Source of the DNA: Sphingobium sp. TKS
Lineage (GTDB): Bacteria; Pseudomonadota; Alphaproteobacteria; Sphingomonadales; Sphingomonadaceae
Assembly: GCF_001563265.1 (NCBI RefSeq)
Contig: NZ_CP005083.1
Coordinates: 1,615,001 to 1,679,000, forward strand
Direction of reading: 5' to 3'
Length of the DNA stretch: 64,000 bases
Shown here: positions 6,406 to 16,062 of the stretch, piece after piece
Numbering within the stretch: position 1 is the stretch's first letter
How the letters are laid out: the number at the start of each line of letters is the position of its first letter
Made by a program: the position numbers and the translations under genes
Notes under the pieces: model-generated
Databases searched by the model: none
What the model was told of the DNA's origin: nothing
Seen by the model: only the letters and a program-made list of their open reading frames with translations

Positions 6406-9090
6406 ATGTCACAGCCGCTGAACATGGCGCGCCTGCTCCTGATTTCCACCGCGCTGGTCGCGCCTGCGGCCATGGCCCAGAACGCTGCGCCCACGCCGCC
6501 TGTCACCTCCGGCACGCCCACGCAATCCGAGGAAGAAGATGCGCAGGCCGGCCGGATCGACGTTTCCATCCCCGGTTCCGACATCATCGTCACCGGCCGC
6601 CGCACCAGCAATGTGTCGCAGGCAGCGCCGCAGGTGGTGAACGTGCTGTCCGCCGCCGACATCAAGCGCACGGGCGAGGGCGATATCGCTGGTTCGCTCC
6701 AGCGCGTGACCGGCCTTTCGGTCGTGTCGGGCGGCTATGTCTATGTGCGCGGCCTTGGCGACCGCTATTCGCTGGCGCTGCTCAACGGTTCGCCGCTGCC
6801 CAGCCCCGAACCGCTGAAGCGTGTCGTGCCGCTCGACATCTTCCCGACCAGCGTCATCGCCTCGACCCTGGTGCAGAAGAGCTATTCGGCCAACTTCCCC
6901 GGCGAATTCGGCGGCGGCGTCATCAACCTCACCACCAAGGCGATTCCGGTAGAGAGCTATCTGGAACTGAGCGTCGGCAGCTCGGCCAATACGGAGACGT
7001 CGGGTCAGCTCGGCTATACCTATTATGGCGCCAAGTCGGACTGGACCGGCTTCGACGACAGTTCCCGCGACGTGCCGCCGCTGCTGGCGGAGGCGTTCAA
7101 GAGCGGCGTGCCCTTCTCGAACATTCCGCGTGGCGACCTGCAGGCGATCTCGATGCAGTTCCTGAACGCCAAGACCTCCGTGTTGCAGCGGACCAACAGC
7201 CTGCCGTTCAATTTCTCCGGGTCGCTGAACGGCGGCACCTCCTTCGACGTTGGCAGCGACGGGCGCATGGGCTTGTTGCTGACCGCCTCCTACAGCAACA
7301 AGTGGCGGACGCGCGAAACGCTCCAGCAAGCATCGACCGACCTCAGCCAGGCGCCCGGCAAGACCGGCACGCAGGTCAACACGGACAATGAGATCACCGT
7401 AAACGCGCTGTTCGGCGTCGGGCTGGAACTGGGCGAGCAGAAGATTCGCTGGACCAATGTCTATATCCGCGACACGCTGAAGCGCGGCGCGCTTTCGCTC
7501 GGCCAGAATAATGGCGAGATCGAGGGCGCGGATTATATGAAGCAGAACACCGCCTGGTATGAACGGCAGTTGATCGACACGCAGTTGGTCGGTGAGTTCA
7601 AGCTGGGCGATGCCCTGAGCCTGGACATGCGCGGCGGCTATGCCAATTCGCAGCGCGAGGCGCCCTATGAGCGCGAGTTCGAATATGTGCGGACCAACCG
7701 CCCCCTTGCCATCGATCCGGTGGGGGATCGCTTCATCAACGCGCTCAACCGCCAGCGGGGCGACGCGTCGATCACCTTCAGCGATCTGACCGAGGATCTG
7801 TGGTCGGCGGGCGCTGACCTCAGCTACAAATTCTCGCCTGCCTTGACGCTGACGGCGGGCTATGCCTTTAGCGATACGAAGCGCAGTTCGTCCCGCTATG
7901 AACTGCATTTCGATGCGACCAACCTGCCGATCGGGGCGCAGCAGATGCGGCCCGACTATCTTCTGTCGGACGCCGCGATCCAGCTTTACGATATGACGCT
8001 GCTCGATTTCTCGGGCAATTATCCGGTCTATGACGCCGCGCTGCGCGTTCATGCCGGCTATGGCCAGGTGAAGGCGGAGCTGGTGCCGGGCGTCACCGTT
8101 GATGCGGGTGTGCGCTATGAAAAGGGCAAGCAGTCGGTCACGGGCATCGACGTCTACAATACGGGCGTGACGCCGGTGAACAAGATCGACAAGAGCTACT
8201 GGCTGCCCGCCGCGACAGTGACGTTCGAAGCGGCCAAGGGTCTTCAGTTCCGCATCAGCGGGTCGAAGACCATCGCCCGCCCGCAGTTCCGCGAACTGAT
8301 CGCGCAACCCTATATCGACACGGAATCCAACCGCTTCTATCGCGGCAACCCGTTCCTGCAGGACAGCATATTGTGGAATGCCGAAGCGCGGGCCGAATGG
8401 TATATGGGGCGCGACGAGCGGCTGACGCTGGCGGGTTTCTGGAAGAAGATCGACAATCCGATCGAAACCTACACCACGATCAACGACAAATATGACGTGA
8501 CCACCAGCTTCGCCAATGCGCCCGAAGCGACACTGTATGGCGCGGAGATCGAGGCGCAGAAATATCTGCCGCTGGACGGCTGGTCGGATGCCGCCTTCTT
8601 CCAGAGCCGCCGGATCGTGCTGATCGGCAACTATACCTATACCCAGTCGAAGCTGAAGGTCAGCGACGGCGACACCACCATTCCCTATAGCTACACCACC
8701 GGCGCGCTACCGGCGGCATCGGACTATTTCCAGGATGGCGTGCCGCTGACCGGGCAGTCGGATCATCTGGTGAACTTCCAGATCGGTCTGGAGGATACCG
8801 ACAGGCTGTCGCAGCAGACGCTGTTGCTGACCTATGCCAGCCCACGCGTGACCAGTCGTGGGCCGAACCTTCAGCCCGACATCAAGGAAAAGCCGGGCCT
8901 GACCCTTGATTTCGTGGCGCGTCAGGCGGTGAAACTGCCGGGCGGGATCAACAGCGAGTTCAAGTTCGAGGCCCGCAACATCACCGGCCGGAAATTCCAG
9001 GAGTTTCAGGAACTGGACGGCAACAAGGTGTTCTATAACCGGTATAAGATCGGCACGACCATAGCCGCCTCACTGACGGTCGCTTTCTAG
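6406..9090 (+). CDS. TonB-dependent outer-membrane receptor
   Basis: The 894-residue product starts at the ATG at 6406, preceded by GGGGGAC. A signal peptide ends at about residue 24 (AMAQ). A TonB-box-like DIIVTGRR and a plug domain follow (NVLSAADIKRTGEGDIAGSL, VYVRGLGDRYSLALLNGSPL), then a long beta-barrel ending in the C-terminal Phe typical of outer-membrane proteins (SLTVAF). It lies in the same orientation as the lipoprotein and probably shares its Pho-controlled transcript. This suggests uptake of a phosphorus-containing ligand or cooperation with the lipoprotein; the ligand cannot be read from sequence. Confidence 0.88.
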   Translation: MSQPLNMARLLLISTALVAPAAMAQNAAPTPPVTSGTPTQSEEEDAQAGRIDVSIPGSDIIVTGRRTSNVSQAAPQVVNVLSAADIKRTGEGDIAGSLQRVTGLSVVSGGYVYVRGLGDRYSLALLNGSPLPSPEPLKRVVPLDIFPTSVIASTLVQKSYSANFPGEFGGGVINLTTKAIPVESYLELSVGSSANTETSGQLGYTYYGAKSDWTGFDDSSRDVPPLLAEAFKSGVPFSNIPRGDLQAISMQFLNAKTSVLQRTNSLPFNFSGSLNGGTSFDVGSDGRMGLLLTASYSNKWRTRETLQQASTDLSQAPGKTGTQVNTDNEITVNALFGVGLELGEQKIRWTNVYIRDTLKRGALSLGQNNGEIEGADYMKQNTAWYERQLIDTQLVGEFKLGDALSLDMRGGYANSQREAPYEREFEYVRTNRPLAIDPVGDRFINALNRQRGDASITFSDLTEDLWSAGADLSYKFSPALTLTAGYAFSDTKRSSSRYELHFDATNLPIGAQQMRPDYLLSDAAIQLYDMTLLDFSGNYPVYDAALRVHAGYGQVKAELVPGVTVDAGVRYEKGKQSVTGIDVYNTGVTPVNKIDKSYWLPAATVTFEAAKGLQFRISGSKTIARPQFRELIAQPYIDTESNRFYRGNPFLQDSILWNAEARAEWYMGRDERLTLAGFWKKIDNPIETYTTINDKYDVTTSFANAPEATLYGAEIEAQKYLPLDGWSDAAFFQSRRIVLIGNYTYTQSKLKVSDGDTTIPYSYTTGALPAASDYFQDGVPLTGQSDHLVNFQIGLEDTDRLSQQTLLLTYASPRVTSRGPNLQPDIKEKPGLTLDFVARQAVKLPGGINSEFKFEARNITGRKFQEFQELDGNKVFYNRYKIGTTIAASLTVAF

Positions 9091-9120
9091 GCGTAGTTCT
9101 TACTTCGCTCCCAAGGCATC

Positions 9121-9155
9121 GAACGGCCGATCCGCGTCTGGCGGGTCGGCCGTTC
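9121..9155 (+). terminator. Hairpin after TonB receptor
   Basis: GAACGGCCGA (9121-9130) pairs perfectly with TCGGCCGTTC (9146-9155). It lies 30 bp after the receptor stop and probably ends or attenuates the transcript, although the T-run is poor (TGATTCT). Confidence 0.5.
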
Positions 9156-9246
9156 TGATTCTGGAACGATTCGCCTGCGCAACCGGTTCATGGTAAAGGC
9201 TCCGCTCCATCGGTCATGACCATGGAGTGCGCGGAGGCGGCGGCGC

Positions 9247-10686
9247 GTGAAACGGGAAGTCGAACTGAAGCTGGAACTGGCGCCTGACGCGGCGGACGCG
9301 TTCGGACTGTTGGCTTTTCTTCCGGCGGACAGCGACGTGGCGCATTTGCACGCGATCTATTTCGACACAGCCGATCGGGATCTGGCGGGGCGTGGGATGA
9401 GCCTTCGCATCCGGCGGGCGGACGGTGCACGGGTCCAGACGGTCAAGGATGACGGGAAAGGCGGGGCGGGGTTGTTCGCCCGAGCGGAGTGGGAAATGCC
9501 GGTCGCGGACGACGTGCCCGTTCTGGATGCGCGCACGCCGGTCGCCGCGCTGCTGGGGGAGGCAGTGCATGCCATCGAACCGGCCTTTCATGTCGATGTC
9601 GAACGGCGCAGATGGATCGTCGAGCAGGATGGGGCTGTCATCGAACTGGTGCTCGACCGGGGGCAGGCCAGCGCGGGGGACCGGCAGGCGGCGATTTGTG
9701 AGGTCGAGCTGGAATTGAAATCGGGCGCGCCGGATGCCCTCTTCCTCCTGGCGCGGCGGATCGATGCCGAAATTCCGGTGCGGCCCGGCGTGCTGACCAA
9801 GGCCGAAAGAGGATATCGGCTGCGCGATGCGGTCGCCGCCTCCGTCAAGGCGGAGCCGGTGGCGCTGGACCCATCGATGACGGCGGAGGAGGCATTTTCA
9901 CGGATCGCCGGAAGCTGTCTGCGCCATTATCGGCTGAACGAGGCGCTGCTGCTCGATCATTATGACGCCAGGGCGCTGCATCAGGCGCGGGTGGCGGTCC
10001 GGCGTCTGCGGTCGGCCCTTTGGCTGTTCAGGCCGATGCTGGAGGAGGCGGACGTTGCGCGCTTTCAGGGCGAGTTGAAATGGTTGGCGGCCATGCTGGG
10101 CGAGGCGCGCAATCTGGATGTCCTGGCGGATCGGGCGGAGGAGGGCGATCTGCGCGACCGGCTGGATGCCGCGCGGACAGAAGCGCATGGCCGGGTCAGG
10201 CAATGGCTTGAATCGGCGCGGGTGCGGACGTTGCTGATCGATCTGGTCGAATGGCTGACATTGGGGATGGGACAGGCTGAGGGCGAGCGCGCTGAGCCGG
10301 CCGTGGACTTCGCCGCGCGCCGGTTGCAGCGGCTGCACAAGCGGATCGCGAAGCAGGGCGCGCATCTTGCGAAGCTGACCGACGAGGCGCGTCATGAAGT
10401 GCGCAAGGATGCGAAGAAGCTGCGATATGCCTCCGAATTTTTCGCCGGGCTATTCGCGGGTAGGAGACAGCGGCGGCGGCAGGCGAAGTTCATCGCTGCG
10501 TTGGAGGAGGTGCAGACAGGTCTGGGCGAACTGAACGATCTGGTCGCAGCGCCGGGGCTGTTGGCGCATTATGGGCTGAACGGCGAGCACGGGATGCAGG
10601 CCCGGCCGAAGAAGAAGCGCAAGCTGATTGCCGAGGCGGCCGACGCTCATGAGCAATTGGTGGAGGCTCCGCGTTTCTGGCGCTGA
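9247..10686 (+). CDS. CYTH-CHAD domain protein (inorganic triphosphatase / polyphosphate-associated)
   Basis: The 479-residue protein starts at a GTG. Residues 1-200 form a CYTH domain with the metal-triphosphate ExExK signature (EVELK at residues 4-8) and alternating acidic and basic strands. Residues about 215-470 form a CHAD domain (LHQARVAVRRLRSALWLF, then HEVRKDAKKLRYASEFF), an all-helical basic module known to bind polyphosphate. CYTH-CHAD fusions include the E. coli triphosphatase YgiF. It follows the Pho-box lipoprotein/receptor pair and precedes the Pho-box type II secretion operon, consistent with polyphosphate metabolism. Confidence 0.88.
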   Translation: MKREVELKLELAPDAADAFGLLAFLPADSDVAHLHAIYFDTADRDLAGRGMSLRIRRADGARVQTVKDDGKGGAGLFARAEWEMPVADDVPVLDARTPVAALLGEAVHAIEPAFHVDVERRRWIVEQDGAVIELVLDRGQASAGDRQAAICEVELELKSGAPDALFLLARRIDAEIPVRPGVLTKAERGYRLRDAVAASVKAEPVALDPSMTAEEAFSRIAGSCLRHYRLNEALLLDHYDARALHQARVAVRRLRSALWLFRPMLEEADVARFQGELKWLAAMLGEARNLDVLADRAEEGDLRDRLDAARTEAHGRVRQWLESARVRTLLIDLVEWLTLGMGQAEGERAEPAVDFAARRLQRLHKRIAKQGAHLAKLTDEARHEVRKDAKKLRYASEFFAGLFAGRRQRRRQAKFIAALEEVQTGLGELNDLVAAPGLLAHYGLNGEHGMQARPKKKRKLIAEAADAHEQLVEAPRFWR

Positions 10687-10688
10687 AT

Positions 10689-11393
10689 TCAGGTCCAGCG
10701 CCGTTCGCGATACCATTTGGTGATGACATGCTTGACGCCGCTGCGGACCTTCATGCCGTGATGAATGCTGGCGGAATTATATTCGCCCGGACCTAGCCGG
10801 TTGTTCCAGGCGAGCAGCTTGCCGGTTTCGGGCTGCACCGTCTTGCCGATCTTGACGAAGCGGGTTGCGCCGCCTGCCGCCGGTTCATTGAGATAGACCA
10901 TCAGCGTCCAGGTGCGGTTGCCCGCGACCGTGCAAAAGCGTTCGAAATCGGAGCCTTTTGGTTCGAAATAGTCGGTATGCGCCTTGAATTCCTGGCCCAC
11001 GGCATAGCGCTGGCCCTGGATCGGTTCGCCATGCGCGGGATCGATGCCTGCAAAGGCCGCCAGTTTCGCGTCGATCGTCGCGACGAACGGATCGGCGGCG
11101 TCCAGGTCGCATGTCTCGCTGGTGCGGAAATATCCGTCGCCATTGGCGTCCGCGATAGTGGAAGGGCGCCTGTGAGCGTCGATCCGTTCGATCAGCTTCG
11201 CGCATTCCTCCGCCGAGAGGAAATTGCGCTGAATGAACAGGGTGAGATCGCGGTTGGGGACGCGCTGGCGCGGGGATGGGCGGCGATCCAGGCCGGATCG
11301 GCGTCCGGGGCGGATGGAGGGGGGCTGTTGGCCATCATGGGTCCAGGATGCGGAAACTGCGCCCGTTGCTATCGCTGGCCGCGCGAAATGCAA
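10689..11393 (-). CDS. 2OG-Fe(II) oxygenase, prolyl 4-hydroxylase-like; probable N-terminal frameshift
   Basis: The C-terminal 185 residues form a prolyl-4-hydroxylase-type double-stranded beta-helix. The iron ligands are seen in HTDYF and in HHGMKVRSGVKHVITKWY, whose Lys would bind 2-oxoglutarate. The open frame begins at 11393, but its first 45 or so residues are low-complexity and Arg-rich. A natural-looking start, MMANSPPPSAPDADPAWIAA, lies in another frame from 11338 and would join the conserved RVPNRDLTLF if one base were restored near 11266. I judge this a single-base deletion or a sequence error. It converges on the CYTH-CHAD gene with 2 bp between stops. Confidence 0.75.
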   Translation of the reverse strand: MHFARPAIATGAVSASWTHDGQQPPSIRPGRRSGLDRRPSPRQRVPNRDLTLFIQRNFLSAEECAKLIERIDAHRRPSTIADANGDGYFRTSETCDLDAADPFVATIDAKLAAFAGIDPAHGEPIQGQRYAVGQEFKAHTDYFEPKGSDFERFCTVAGNRTWTLMVYLNEPAAGGATRFVKIGKTVQPETGKLLAWNNRLGPGEYNSASIHHGMKVRSGVKHVITKWYRERRWT

Positions 11394-11417
11394 GCACCGT
11401 CGTTTCCGGCGTTGCGA

Positions 11418-11446
11418 TTGTCATTAAAGCGTCACAATAGTGTCAT
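11418..11446 (+). promoter_or_regulatory. Tandem Pho box upstream of type II secretion operon
   Basis: Three 7-bp half-sites, TTGTCAT (11418), GCGTCAC (11429) and GTGTCAT (11440), lie exactly 11 bp apart with AT-rich 4-bp spacers TAAA and AATA. This matches the geometry of PhoB operators. A TAAAAC (11454-11459) downstream could act as the -10 element. The gspC start is about 60 bp further on. Individual half-sites deviate from CTGTCAT at one to three positions. Confidence 0.65.
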
Positions 11447-11504
11447 CCGGCAGTAAAACCAATTTTCTAGCAGGCGCAGATATCAAGGGGGATGAACGAC
11501 GCGC

Positions 11505-12335
11505 ATGCGTGTGGCTTTTGGCGACAATATCCGGACTATGAGCGGGCGGCTGCGGCCCATCGACTGGTTGTCGCTGGTCGAGAAGCTGCTGCTGGGTTTT
11601 CTGGCGTTGCAATGTGCGGCGCTGGTCTGGGCGGTGCTGACGCCCGCCGGCAGCTTCGGCCCGTGGGAAGGGCGTCAGGCGCGCTTCCTGTCCGTCGCGG
11701 AGCGGCAGGCGCTGTTTTCTGGCTTCGACCCTTTTTATCGCGGCGGCCCGCAGCAGGCCGGCGGGGGCGTCGTGACCTCTCTGGCGCTGACGGTTTACGG
11801 CATTCGGTTGAACGAAGGGTCCGGGCTGGGTTCGGCCATCGTCGCCGGGCCGGACGGGGTGCAGAACAGCTTTGCCGTGGGCGAGGAGATCATGCCCGGA
11901 GTGGTGCTGAAGGCCGTGGCCTTCGATCATATCACCATCGATCGCGGCGGGGCGGAGGAGCAGGTGTTCCTCGACCAGTCGCAGCCCGCGCCGACCGCCA
12001 TACCGGACGGTGGAGCGCCCGCGGGCTCGCTGCCCTCGGCGGTGGTGGGGATGGACAATCCGACCGCCGACATATTGAAGCGCGACGTCGGCTACACCCC
12101 CCGGATGCAGAATGGGCGCGTCACCGGCCTTATCCTGACCGCCAAGGGGCCGGGTTTCCAGCAGGCCGGTTTCCAGCCCGGCGACATCGTCACCCAGGTC
12201 GACGGCCAGCCGGTCGGATCGGTGAGCGATCTTCAGGCGTTGCAAGGCAAGATCATGCCGGGCGCGCGTATTTCCCTGACGGTGGAGCGCGGCGCTGCCA
12301 CGTCTTCGGTCAATCTGACACTGCAAGGCCAATGA
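11505..12335 (+). CDS. gspC: Type II secretion inner-membrane protein GspC
   Basis: GspC links the inner-membrane platform to the secretin. The 276-residue product has a short cytoplasmic tail, a membrane helix at about residues 25-50 (LLLGFLALQCAALVWAVLTP), a homology region and a C-terminal PDZ domain (GFQQAGFQPGDIVTQVDGQP). It is the first gene of the operon, directly after the tandem Pho box. An ATG 33 bp downstream (11538) is an alternative start. Its stop overlaps the gspD start (ATGA). Confidence 0.88.
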   Translation: MRVAFGDNIRTMSGRLRPIDWLSLVEKLLLGFLALQCAALVWAVLTPAGSFGPWEGRQARFLSVAERQALFSGFDPFYRGGPQQAGGGVVTSLALTVYGIRLNEGSGLGSAIVAGPDGVQNSFAVGEEIMPGVVLKAVAFDHITIDRGGAEEQVFLDQSQPAPTAIPDGGAPAGSLPSAVVGMDNPTADILKRDVGYTPRMQNGRVTGLILTAKGPGFQQAGFQPGDIVTQVDGQPVGSVSDLQALQGKIMPGARISLTVERGAATSSVNLTLQGQ

Positions 12336-14518
12336 CCAGAAAATTGCTTCTTTCCGCCGCCATGGCCCTCGCTCTGGCGGCTCCCATCGCATCGCCGGTC
12401 ATGGCGCAGCAGACGCTGAACGTGCGCGATGCCGATATCCGGGCCTTCATCCAGGACGCGGCGCGGGTGACGGGGCGGACCTTCATCATCGACAATCGCG
12501 TGGCGGGGAAGGTGTCGGTCGTGACTGATCGGCCCCTGTCGCGGTCCGAATATTTCGAGATTTTCCTGTCGACCTTGCGCGCCAATGGGCTGGTGGCGGT
12601 TCCGGCGCCGGGCGGAGCCTATCGGATTCAGTCGGCGGATGGCGCGGCGGGACAGCCTAGCGCCGTCGGGCGGGCGGCCAATCGAAACCAGTTCGTGACG
12701 GAGGTGTTCCGGTTACGCTCCATCGATGCGGCGAGCGCGCTGGAAACGCTGCGGCCGCTGGTCAGCAAGGACGGATCGGTGACCGCGAACCGGGCCGGAA
12801 ACAGCGTGGTCGTGGCGGATTATGCCGACAATATTGGACGTATCCGGCAGGTGATTGCGCGGATCGACCGGGATACGGCCTCGACCACCACGGTCGTGCT
12901 GAAAAATGCCGGGGCGCGGGAAATTGCGACCTCTTTGCAGGCTCTGGTGATGACGGGTGGAGAGGGGGCGGCGAAGCCCGCGACCATCGTGCCGATCGAT
13001 AGCAGCAATGCCGTCGCGATCCGGGGCGACGCCGGGACGGTAGCGCGGCTGGCGCAGATGGCGCGGGAGCTTGACCGGCAGGCGGCAAGCGGGACCGAGA
13101 TCCGGGTTTATTGGCTGGAACATGCCGATGCCGAAAAGCTTTTGCCGGTGTTGCAGCAGCTTGTCGGGCAATCGACCAGTTCGGCGGTGATGTCTTCAAC
13201 GCCGGCGGCGGGAGGGGCGCCTTCGGCAGTGCCCGCTGCCGCTTCGTCGGTGGTGGCGAGTGCAGGTGGGGCTGGCGGGAGCGGAATTTCAACCCGTGGC
13301 CCAGCGATCGTGACGCGCTATGAGGGCGCCAATGCGATCATCGTCGCCGCCAATAGCGACGTGCAGCGGATGCTGGGCGAGACGATCCGCCAGATCGACA
13401 CGCGGCGCGAGCAAGTGCTGGTGGAGGCGATCATCGTCGAGATCAGTGATGCCGCCGCCAAGAAGCTGGGCGTGCAATTCCTGATCGGCAGCACCAAGAC
13501 GGGCTTTGCTGCGACCAATTATTCCAATGCCTCGCCCAATATCCTGACGCTGGCGGGAGCGATTGCGGCCGACAGGCTGGGCGAGACGACGACGACCGTC
13601 GTGGCGCCGGACGGTACCCGGACGGAGACGAGGACGCGGGAAAATGGCGACCTTGCCAATACGCTGCAACAGGCGGCGGTCGACAGCCTGATGAATGCGA
13701 CGGGCGGCTTTGGCGGGGTAGCGACCTCGCTGGGCAGGAACGGGATTTTCGGGGCGATCATCAATGCGGTGAAATCCGATACCGACAGCAATATCCTGTC
13801 CACGCCTTCGGTGATGACGCTGGATAACCAGAAGGCGTCCATCCTGGTCGGCCAGCAGGTGCCGGTCACGACGGGCGAGGCGCTTTCCCAGAATTTCGAC
13901 AACCAGTTCCGCACCGTCCAGCGGCAGGATGTCGGCATCAAGCTGGAGGTGAAGCCCCAGATCAACACCGGCGGCGCGATCAAGCTGTTTCTGAAGCAGG
14001 AAGTGTCGAGCGTCGCCGGGCCGGTTTCCAACGGCAACAGCGACCTCATCATCAACAAGCGCGAGATCGAGACGACCGTGACGGTCGATGATGGCGAGAT
14101 ATTGGCGCTGGGCGGCCTGCTGGACGACAATGAGCGCAAGACGATCGAGCGGATTCCGCTGCTGAGCGACATTCCCGGCATTGGCGAGCTGTTCAAGTCG
14201 CGCAGCAAGAGCCGGACGAAGACGAACCTCATGGTCTTCATCCGGCCTACCATATTGCGCTCCAAGGAAGACGCGCAAAAGCTGACGCAGCAGCGCTACG
14301 GCTATATTCGCGGCATGCAGTTGCAGCGCAATCCGGATCAGGAGCCGAGCATCGATGAGCTGGTGCGCGACTATATGGGCGCGACGCCGCCCGCCGCCAC
14401 GCCGCAACCGGGCGATGCGGTGGTGCAGCCGCCGGCCGAAATCATCGAGCCGACCGCCCGCCAATCGAGCGGCGTCGTGCGTCCGCTCGAACGCCCTGCA
14501 GGCGGAGAGAAACGGTGA
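12332..14518 (+). CDS. gspD: Type II secretion secretin GspD
   Basis: This 728-residue protein forms the outer-membrane channel. A signal peptide ends at about residue 26 (VMAQ). An N0 domain (LNVRDADIRAFIQDAARVTG) and repeated N1-N3 domains follow (VFRLRSIDAASALETLRPLV, TRYEGANAIIVAANSD). The secretin core shows VPVTTGEALSQNFDNQFRTV, the VGIKLEVKPQIN strand, ILALGGLLDD and IPGIGELFKS. A Ser/Gly/Ala-rich linker at about 285-325 lies inside N3, as in many GspD. The ATG at 12332 overlaps the gspC stop. Confidence 0.95.
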   Translation: MTRKLLLSAAMALALAAPIASPVMAQQTLNVRDADIRAFIQDAARVTGRTFIIDNRVAGKVSVVTDRPLSRSEYFEIFLSTLRANGLVAVPAPGGAYRIQSADGAAGQPSAVGRAANRNQFVTEVFRLRSIDAASALETLRPLVSKDGSVTANRAGNSVVVADYADNIGRIRQVIARIDRDTASTTTVVLKNAGAREIATSLQALVMTGGEGAAKPATIVPIDSSNAVAIRGDAGTVARLAQMARELDRQAASGTEIRVYWLEHADAEKLLPVLQQLVGQSTSSAVMSSTPAAGGAPSAVPAAASSVVASAGGAGGSGISTRGPAIVTRYEGANAIIVAANSDVQRMLGETIRQIDTRREQVLVEAIIVEISDAAAKKLGVQFLIGSTKTGFAATNYSNASPNILTLAGAIAADRLGETTTTVVAPDGTRTETRTRENGDLANTLQQAAVDSLMNATGGFGGVATSLGRNGIFGAIINAVKSDTDSNILSTPSVMTLDNQKASILVGQQVPVTTGEALSQNFDNQFRTVQRQDVGIKLEVKPQINTGGAIKLFLKQEVSSVAGPVSNGNSDLIINKREIETTVTVDDGEILALGGLLDDNERKTIERIPLLSDIPGIGELFKSRSKSRTKTNLMVFIRPTILRSKEDAQKLTQQRYGYIRGMQLQRNPDQEPSIDELVRDYMGATPPAATPQPGDAVVQPPAEIIEPTARQSSGVVRPLERPAGGEKR

Positions 14519-16062
14519 TTGAAGCAGCCGGACAAGAGCCTGATCCCATTCCCCCGCATATGGCGCCGCGTGCGGTCGACATACCCTATGTCTTTGCGCG
14601 CAAGCATGGCGTCGTCATGCTGCCGCTGGAGGGAGAACGGCTGACCATCGCGGTACGCGAGGGCAGCGATCCGCGCGTGCTGCTGGAAGTGCGGCGGCAT
14701 CTGGCGCGCAGCTTCGATGTCCGTTTCGTAGATGCGCCGCAATTCGACCGGCATCTGTCGGATCATTATGCGATGGAGGGCAGCGCCGCCGCCATGGCGG
14801 GTTCGCTCGATGTGGGAGCGGATGAACTGGACATTCTCGCCGCCGATATTCCGACCGCCGACGATCTGCTCGACAGCGCCGACGATGCGCCCGCGATTCG
14901 CCTGATCAACGGTATCATTGCCGAGGCGGCGCGGCAGGGCGTGTCGGATATTCATATCGAGCCCTATGAGACGGGCCTGATCGTGCGGATGCGCGTCGAT
15001 GGAGTGTTGCGTGAGACGCTGCGCATGCCGCCGCATGTCGCGCCGGTCGTCGTCAGCCGCATCAAGGTCATGGCGCGGCTCGATATTGCCGAGCGGCGCG
15101 TGCCGCAGGATGGGCGGATCGGGCTGACCCTGGGCGGCAAACTGCTCGACGTGCGCGTGTCGACATTGCCGAGCCGGGCGGGAGAGCGGGTGGTGTTGCG
15201 CATTCTCGACAAGGAGAATGCGGGCATGAACCTTGACCTGCTGGGCATGACGGGCGCTCCGGACCGGATTTTCCGGGAAGGTTTGCAGGAGCCCAATGGC
15301 ATCATTCTCGTCACCGGGCCTACGGGGTCGGGCAAGACGACGACGCTTTATGCAGGGCTGCGGCAGCTCAATGACGGGACGCGCAATATCCTGACCGTCG
15401 AGGATCCGGTCGAATATGCGATCGAGGGCGTCGGGCAGACACAGGTGAATGCCAAGGTCGGGCTGACCTTCGCGGCAGGGTTGCGGGCGATTTTGCGGCA
15501 GGATCCCGATGTGGTGATGGTGGGCGAAATCCGCGATCGCGAGACGGCGGAGATCGCCGTGCAGGCTTCGCTGACGGGACATCTGGTGCTTTCGACCGTG
15601 CATACCAACGATGCCGTGGGCGCGATCACCCGGATGCGCGACATGCGGGTGGAACCGTTTCTGCTGGCCTCGACCCTGCGCGCGGTCATTGCGCAGCGGC
15701 TGGTGCGGCGGCTCTGTCAGCATTGCCGGGAGCCGGTGCAGGCGGACAAGTCGGCCAGCGCTTTGCTGGGCTTCGATCCCGGCACGATCATCTACCGGGC
15801 GCGTGGGTGTGAGGAGTGCAATGGCTCCGGGTACAAAGGCCGGATCGGCGTGTTCGAGGCGATCCGGGTGGATGATACCATCCGGCGGCTGATCAATGAC
15901 GGCGGCGATGAATCGCTGATCGCGCGCCATGCTTTCCTGAATGCGCCCAATCTGGGATCGGCGGCGCGGGCTTTGGTGCGCGACGGGCAGACCACGGCGG
16001 AGGAGGCCATCCGTGTGTCGCGGCGCGATGCGGCGGAGGCGGAAACCATCGCTGATGGCTGA
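14515..16062 (+). CDS. gspE: Type II secretion ATPase GspE
   Basis: GspE is the cytoplasmic ATPase powering pseudopilus assembly. The 515-residue protein starts at a GTG overlapping the gspD stop. It shows Walker A GPTGSGKTTT at about residues 267-276, an Asp box, Walker B-like DPDVVMVGEIRDRETAEIA and the His box TGHLVLSTVHTNDA. The tetracysteine zinc element is present (CQHC, then CEEC). The N-terminal domain is shorter than in gammaproteobacterial members. Confidence 0.95.
   Translation: MIEAAGQEPDPIPPHMAPRAVDIPYVFARKHGVVMLPLEGERLTIAVREGSDPRVLLEVRRHLARSFDVRFVDAPQFDRHLSDHYAMEGSAAAMAGSLDVGADELDILAADIPTADDLLDSADDAPAIRLINGIIAEAARQGVSDIHIEPYETGLIVRMRVDGVLRETLRMPPHVAPVVVSRIKVMARLDIAERRVPQDGRIGLTLGGKLLDVRVSTLPSRAGERVVLRILDKENAGMNLDLLGMTGAPDRIFREGLQEPNGIILVTGPTGSGKTTTLYAGLRQLNDGTRNILTVEDPVEYAIEGVGQTQVNAKVGLTFAAGLRAILRQDPDVVMVGEIRDRETAEIAVQASLTGHLVLSTVHTNDAVGAITRMRDMRVEPFLLASTLRAVIAQRLVRRLCQHCREPVQADKSASALLGFDPGTIIYRARGCEECNGSGYKGRIGVFEAIRVDDTIRRLINDGGDESLIARHAFLNAPNLGSAARALVRDGQTTAEEAIRVSRRDAAEAETIADG

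Noticed and set aside
6409..8307. 632-codon minus-strand frame inside the TonB receptor
   Set aside because: It is a shadow of the receptor; no family motif or ribosome site supports it.
14371..15930. 519-codon minus-strand frame opposite gspE
   Set aside because: It is fully antisense to a clear ATPase gene and shows only low-complexity reverse-strand composition.
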